This document shows positions 6,113 through 8,926 of a stretch of DNA of 8,926 bases, piece after piece. The notes under the pieces were generated by a model. That model worked only from the letters and a program-made list of their open reading frames with translations. It did not search any database and had not been told where the DNA came from. The position numbers and the translations under genes are program-made. The DNA comes from Flavobacteriaceae bacterium UBA2540 (GTDB lineage: Bacteria > Bacteroidota > Bacteroidia > Flavobacteriales > Flavobacteriaceae), in contig DDMS01000031.1 in the NCBI GenBank assembly GCA_002340765.1, forward strand, positions 1 to 8,926. The letters run 5' to 3'. Every line of letters starts with the position of its first letter. The first letter of the stretch is position 1.

Positions 6113-6676
6113 ATGACATCAAAAGAACACATCTCTGAAAACTTTGCTTTAAAAGGATTTACCAGCATTCAAATTGGATTGTATTTCTTGCTTGCTTCTT
6201 ATCTTATAAAAATAATTTTAGAAGGTTTTCTGATTGATGATAATCCAATGGGGATGATGTCTGCCGAAATTTTAGAATATTTGATTGGTAGTATTTGTGT
6301 TTTTCTATTTGTATTTTCGTCATTCGCACTTTTTTTTAGTGCCAAAAGACGCGCAAAAAAACAAGAAATACCTTTATGGAATTCAAGTTCAAAAAGTATT
6401 TTTTGGAAATATTTGGCAAGTTTTTTAGTGCTATTTATTGCATTAATTTTTCTGATGAATCAAGGTTTTATTGATGTTATTACTCCAATTTTTTTTATTT
6501 TTTATGGATTCATATTGTTGTTAATCAATCCAAAAAGCAATCAAAACATGCGAATTATTGGCGGAATTTGCTTGTTATTAGGCATTATTTGCTTTTTAAT
6601 TCCAAATTATTGGTTTGCTTCTATGAGTATTTTGGGAATTGCGCATATTACGAATGGAATTGTAGTAAAAAATTAG
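6113..6676 (+). CDS. Hypothetical inner-membrane protein, about six TM helices
   Basis: A 187-residue protein I do not recognise. Hydrophobic segments lie at about 19-40, 53-76, 97-115, 119-138, 147-164 and 166-184. Between the second and third is a basic loop (AKRRAKKQE, 77-85) that should face the cytoplasm. There is no signal peptide and no catalytic motif. It lies 45 bases after kdsA on the same strand with no terminator between, so it is likely in the same transcript; a role in envelope biology is only a guess from that position. Its TAG stop shares bases with the TAA stop of the convergent DUF3820 gene. Confidence 0.75.
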   Translation: MTSKEHISENFALKGFTSIQIGLYFLLASYLIKIILEGFLIDDNPMGMMSAEILEYLIGSICVFLFVFSSFALFFSAKRRAKKQEIPLWNSSSKSIFWKYLASFLVLFIALIFLMNQGFIDVITPIFFIFYGFILLLINPKSNQNMRIIGGICLLLGIICFLIPNYWFASMSILGIAHITNGIVVKN

Positions 6677-6906
6677 TTTTTCCTCCTAATTTCTCGAACC
6701 AAATCTTCTAAACCGTTCAATTTCAATTCATACACCAAACCCAATTGCTGTCCCAATTTTCCTTTAGGAAAACCTTGATTTTTAAACCAAACTATATAAT
6801 ATTCAGGCAAATCAATCAAATACTGATTTTTGAATTTCCCAAAAGGCATCTTTGCTTTGGATAATTCTAGAAGAAATTGTTGATTTTGTATGTTATTCTC
6901 TTCCAT
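6673..6906 (-). CDS. DUF3820 family small protein
   Basis: A 77-residue soluble protein matching DUF3820 (also labelled as a putative quorum-sensing-regulated virulence factor family). Conserved segments are MPFGKFKNQYLIDLPEYY (20-37), WFKNQGFPKGKLGQQLGLVYE (40-60) and ELKLNGLEDLV (60-70). The length is normal and the domain fills the protein. The biochemical function is unknown, and the family name does not establish a role in this organism. It lies 84 bases downstream of the oxidoreductase gene on the same strand. The spacer between them carries repeats and no clear promoter, so read-through from the upstream gene is plausible. Its stop codon overlaps that of the convergent membrane gene (TTAG at 6673-6676). 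Confidence 0.85.
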   Translation of the reverse strand: MEENNIQNQQFLLELSKAKMPFGKFKNQYLIDLPEYYIVWFKNQGFPKGKLGQQLGLVYELKLNGLEDLVREIRRKN

Positions 6907-6910
6907 TTTT

Positions 6911-6945
6911 TTTTAGCTGTTGGCTGTTAGCTTTTAGCTGTTGGC
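6911..6945. repeat. Degenerate intergenic repeat, second copy of the family
   Basis: TTTTAGCTGTTGGC occurs twice as an exact 14-base direct repeat (6911-6924 and 6932-6945), with the related GCTGTTAGC between. Aligned with the reverse complement of 1339-1376 the first 30 bases agree at about 25 positions, with most differences C to T. It lies five bases upstream of the DUF3820 start codon, in antisense orientation to that gene. Confidence 0.7.
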
Positions 6946-6964
6946 AATTAGGTAAAAAACCATT

Positions 6965-6990
6965 AAACTTTTAAAATAGAAACTTTTAAA
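6965..6990. repeat. 11-base direct repeat next to the oxidoreductase stop
   Basis: AAACTTTTAAA occurs at 6965-6975 and 6980-6990, period 15, immediately after the stop codon of the minus-strand oxidoreductase gene. It could be chance in AT-rich DNA; no terminator hairpin is formed. Confidence 0.45.
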
Positions 6991-8193
6991 CTAAATCCCA
7001 TCAACATACTCTTGCAAATACGAAAAACGAGGTGTCAATTTTCCGTTTTCAGTAATTTTTGCACGACTTAAAATCCCATTTTTGTCTCCATCAAAAAAAG
7101 CTGGAATGACGTTTTCAAGAAACATTTCGCCAAAACCTTCACTTGCATCCTTGGGCAATTCACAAGGTAAATTATCAACAGCCATTACTACAATGGCATT
7201 TTCATCACTAAAATTAACTTCTTTTTCAGTTATTGGATCATATCCATAAATAGGATTCTCAATAGTTGATGAACGAATAGTACTCGCAATTGGACCATCA
7301 ATATCACAAGAAATATCGGCTATAAATCGTATTTTATTTTCAGGATCTTTCGCATTTTCTTTTGAAAATAGGATTGGAGACCCATCACCAAAAAAATGCC
7401 CTGCAATAAAAAAATCGGTCACTTTTGCAAATCGAAAAAAGTTAGATTCATACGCTTCTGGATGATTATAAAAATCATAAATATCCAAAACTTTTCCATC
7501 TTTTCGTTTGTTATAATCCAATACATCAATGATACAAAACACTGATTCTGTGAAGTTTTCTTCCAAATATTCAGAAACAGAAACTTGTTTGATATGCATA
7601 GCATCTAACATTTCTTTTGCTCCAAAAGCTACTTTTCCACTACCAGTTAATACTATTTTGAGTGGAGGAAGTTTGATTTTTTGAAGCTGTTCAATCAAAG
7701 CATTTTGATTGGCTAAAATGGATGCTTTGGGCAAATGAAAACTATTGTTTTTCAAACCAATAGTTCTAAAACCATTATATGTTCCAACAATTCCTGCATA
7801 ACGTCCAAAACCAATTAAACGCACACCATTTTCTTTCACAATCGTTTCGTGGTCAAACAATTCGATATTTTTTTCCAAAATTGCTTGTAATAATTTTCGA
7901 TTATGTAATTGCTTTTTGATAGTATGACTAAAGAAAAAATATTTTTTATTCGAAATTAATGCCTCAATAGGAATTTCTTTTACACCCAATAAAATTTCAC
8001 AATCAGACAAATCATTTACGACTTCAAAACCTGCATTTTTATAATCCAAATCTGAAAAAATACGAATATCAGAACTCTCAACTTTTATAGAAACTGAAGG
8101 AAATCTAATTTTTAATTCTTGTAGCTTATCAGGAGAAAAAACAACTCTTTTATCTGGTGGATTTTTACGCTCTTTGAGAATTCCAACTATCAT
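6991..8193 (-). CDS. Saccharopine dehydrogenase / LKR-like NAD(P) oxidoreductase
   Basis: A 400-residue cytoplasmic enzyme of the alanine dehydrogenase / saccharopine dehydrogenase (LYS1, lysine-ketoglutarate reductase) superfamily. It starts with the family signature GILKERKNPPDKRVVFSP (4-21). K72 (GVKEIP) and H90 (FSHTIKKQ) correspond to the Lys-His pair of yeast saccharopine dehydrogenase. LIGFGRYAGIVGTYNG (126-141) is a second conserved stretch. The Rossmann dinucleotide loop is LTGSGKVAFGA (182-192). ADISCDIDGPIAST (292-305) and DNLPCELPKDAS (340-351) complete the LKR-type pattern. It therefore probably acts on an amino acid or imino acid with NAD(P). Whether it works on lysine/saccharopine, alanine or something else cannot be told; no separate SDH domain or lysine-pathway gene is nearby. 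The start is ATG 8193, preceded by an AT-rich leader shared with the divergent tmRNA promoter. It is the first gene of a possible pair with DUF3820. Confidence 0.75.
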   Translation of the reverse strand: MIVGILKERKNPPDKRVVFSPDKLQELKIRFPSVSIKVESSDIRIFSDLDYKNAGFEVVNDLSDCEILLGVKEIPIEALISNKKYFFFSHTIKKQLHNRKLLQAILEKNIELFDHETIVKENGVRLIGFGRYAGIVGTYNGFRTIGLKNNSFHLPKASILANQNALIEQLQKIKLPPLKIVLTGSGKVAFGAKEMLDAMHIKQVSVSEYLEENFTESVFCIIDVLDYNKRKDGKVLDIYDFYNHPEAYESNFFRFAKVTDFFIAGHFFGDGSPILFSKENAKDPENKIRFIADISCDIDGPIASTIRSSTIENPIYGYDPITEKEVNFSDENAIVVMAVDNLPCELPKDASEGFGEMFLENVIPAFFDGDKNGILSRAKITENGKLTPRFSYLQEYVDGI

Positions 8194-8296
8194 TATTTAC
8201 ATATTTATTATTTATTGAGAGAAAATCAATAAAAATTACTTTAAATTTTGTTCGAAGATATTGGTTTTTTAACAGATTCGCAATGAGTTTTTTTCA

Positions 8297-8304
8297 TACT
8301 TTTG
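8297..8304 (+). promoter_or_regulatory. Promoter -7 element of ssrA
   Basis: TACTTTTG is a perfect TAnnTTTG match. The RNA start is expected near 8311, leaving a precursor leader of about 36 bases before the mature tmRNA end. No convincing -33 element is seen. The 153-base gap also holds the undefined promoter of the divergent oxidoreductase gene. Confidence 0.6.
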
Positions 8305-8311
8305 CAATCCA

Positions 8312-8338
8312 CTTTTCTATCCAAAGAAAAGTTTCTTT
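8312..8338 (+). other. Alternative hairpins in the tmRNA precursor leader
   Basis: CTTTTC (8312-8317) can pair with GAAAAG (8326-8331), or AAAGAA (8323-8328) can pair with TTCTTT (8333-8338). The two pairings exclude each other. They lie in the leader that must be removed by 5' processing (RNase P) at the acceptor stem. Confidence 0.35.
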
Positions 8339-8346
8339 GACATTTT

Positions 8347-8737
8347 GGGGACGACTGGTTTTGACAGCAAGGTCAGTGAAATTGTAAGCATACCAAGGAA
8401 TGAAATTATTCTTGTAAAACTTATTTCAAACCTATAAACGGCGAAGATAACTACGCTTTAGCTGCTTAATCCGAAATCAAGTAAGATTAGCCTCGGCTCA
8501 CAAGGTGAGCAAGCTTTATGTCCACGAAAAGCCTTGGTTTGCGGCGTTTCTTTTTTGGGCATCGTAAAAGTAAACATAGAAAACTTGGCGCTTTGACGGG
8601 TTTTCGAAACTAAAAAAGCTAAGTGAAAAGTAGGTTGTTTTTGACCAGCTTTTCAACGAAAAAACAAACAAAAACTAAGTATGTAGAAAGCTTTTTAGCT
8701 GCTTGTTTGGACCCGAGTTCGATTCTCGGCGTCTCCA
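8347..8737 (+). ncRNA. ssrA: tmRNA (transfer-messenger RNA)
   Basis: About 391 nt, one-piece tmRNA, which with SmpB rescues stalled ribosomes and tags the incomplete protein for proteolysis. The acceptor stem is GGGGACG (8347-8353) with CGTCTCC (8730-8736), 7 bp with one G-U pair. The T arm is CCGAG, loop TTCGATT, CTCGG (8713-8729). The discriminator is A8737; CCA is not encoded (CAA follows). A plausible start of helix P2 pairs AGCAAG (8366-8371) with CTTGTT (8702-8707). The tag frame ends at 8469 and is followed by a hairpin GCTCAC/GTGAGC (8496-8510) in the pseudoknot region. It has its own promoter and terminator. Confidence 0.95.
8440..8469 (+). other. tmRNA tag reading frame, GEDNYALAA
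   Basis: GGC GAA GAT AAC TAC GCT TTA GCT GCT TAA. The resume codon is GGC at 8440, and the tag ends in ALAA, the usual signal for ClpXP-type proteases. The non-templated alanine from charged tmRNA would precede the glycine. Bacteroidota tags commonly have the shape G-E-x-N-Y-A-L-A-A, which this fits. Confidence 0.92.
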
Positions 8738-8745
8738 CAATTCAT

Positions 8746-8786
8746 AACCTCAACTAACTGATTATTATTTAGTTGAGGTTTTTTTT
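8746..8786 (+). terminator. Intrinsic terminator of ssrA
   Basis: AACCTCAACTAA (8746-8757) pairs perfectly with TTAGTTGAGGTT (8769-8780) around an 11-base loop and runs into further T residues to 8786. It begins nine bases after the mature tmRNA end. Confidence 0.9.
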
Positions 8787-8926
8787 AGCCAACCATTAGT
8801 CAATAACTTAAAAATACTTTTTTATTTTGGGGAGTAACTCTAAAATAAAATAGCAGAAATAAAATTTTGTATGTATTAATGTTTAAATTTAAAAGAAAAT
8901 ATTAAAAAACGCCAAAAATTCTAGAC

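Noticed and set aside
8787..8926. A gene or terminator in the last 140 bases
   Set aside because: No open frame of useful length, no strong -7 element and no stem plus T-run; the terminal CTA at 8922-8924 could be a minus-strand stop but has no support.

Overview
The window looks like chromosomal DNA from a marine-type flavobacterium (family Flavobacteriaceae, phylum Bacteroidota). The evidence is the AT-rich composition, the lack of Shine-Dalgarno sequences (A/T-rich leaders before ATG), repeated promoter -7 elements of the Bacteroidota form TAnnTTTG, a tmRNA whose tag reads GEDNYALAA, and proteins typical of that group. No species can be assigned from sequence alone.

Layout. (1) 1-142: the probable tail of an upstream gene, a strong terminator, then a promoter with a small palindrome at the start site. 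(2) 143-1273 (+): a protein joining a PqqD/RRE-like N-terminal region to an HPr-kinase-like P-loop domain. (3) 1274-1373: a convergent spacer full of short degenerate repeats. (4) 1374-2726 (-): an Mpl-type Mur ligase (peptidoglycan). (5) 2727-3146: a 420-base non-coding region with promoters at its two ends and a 229-base imperfect inverted-repeat element between them, which carries a nested hairpin. (6) 3147-3593 (+): a small secreted, probable outer-membrane beta-barrel protein, followed by a bidirectional terminator. (7) 5182 to 3661 (-): a two-gene operon of an exported M28 metallopeptidase and a DUF4136 lipoprotein. (8) 5249-6676 (+): kdsA (Kdo-8-P synthase, metal-dependent type) and a six-helix membrane protein. 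(9) 8193 to 6673 (-): a lysine-ketoglutarate-reductase/saccharopine-dehydrogenase-like oxidoreductase followed by a DUF3820 small protein. The DUF3820 stop codon overlaps that of the membrane protein, and a second copy of the degenerate repeat family lies between the two minus-strand genes. (10) 8297-8786 (+): ssrA (tmRNA) with its own promoter and terminator. In 8787-8926 I see no gene or convincing signal.

Most genes are envelope or housekeeping functions: peptidoglycan precursor ligation, Kdo for lipopolysaccharide, exported peptidase and lipoprotein, a beta-barrel, and trans-translation. There is no integrase, transposase, CRISPR array, toxin-antitoxin pair or recognisable defence island. 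The least ordinary items are the PqqD/HprK-like fusion protein, the inverted-repeat element at 2785-3013, and a degenerate repeat family shared by two distant intergenic regions. I found no convincing evidence of a complete new multi-gene system.
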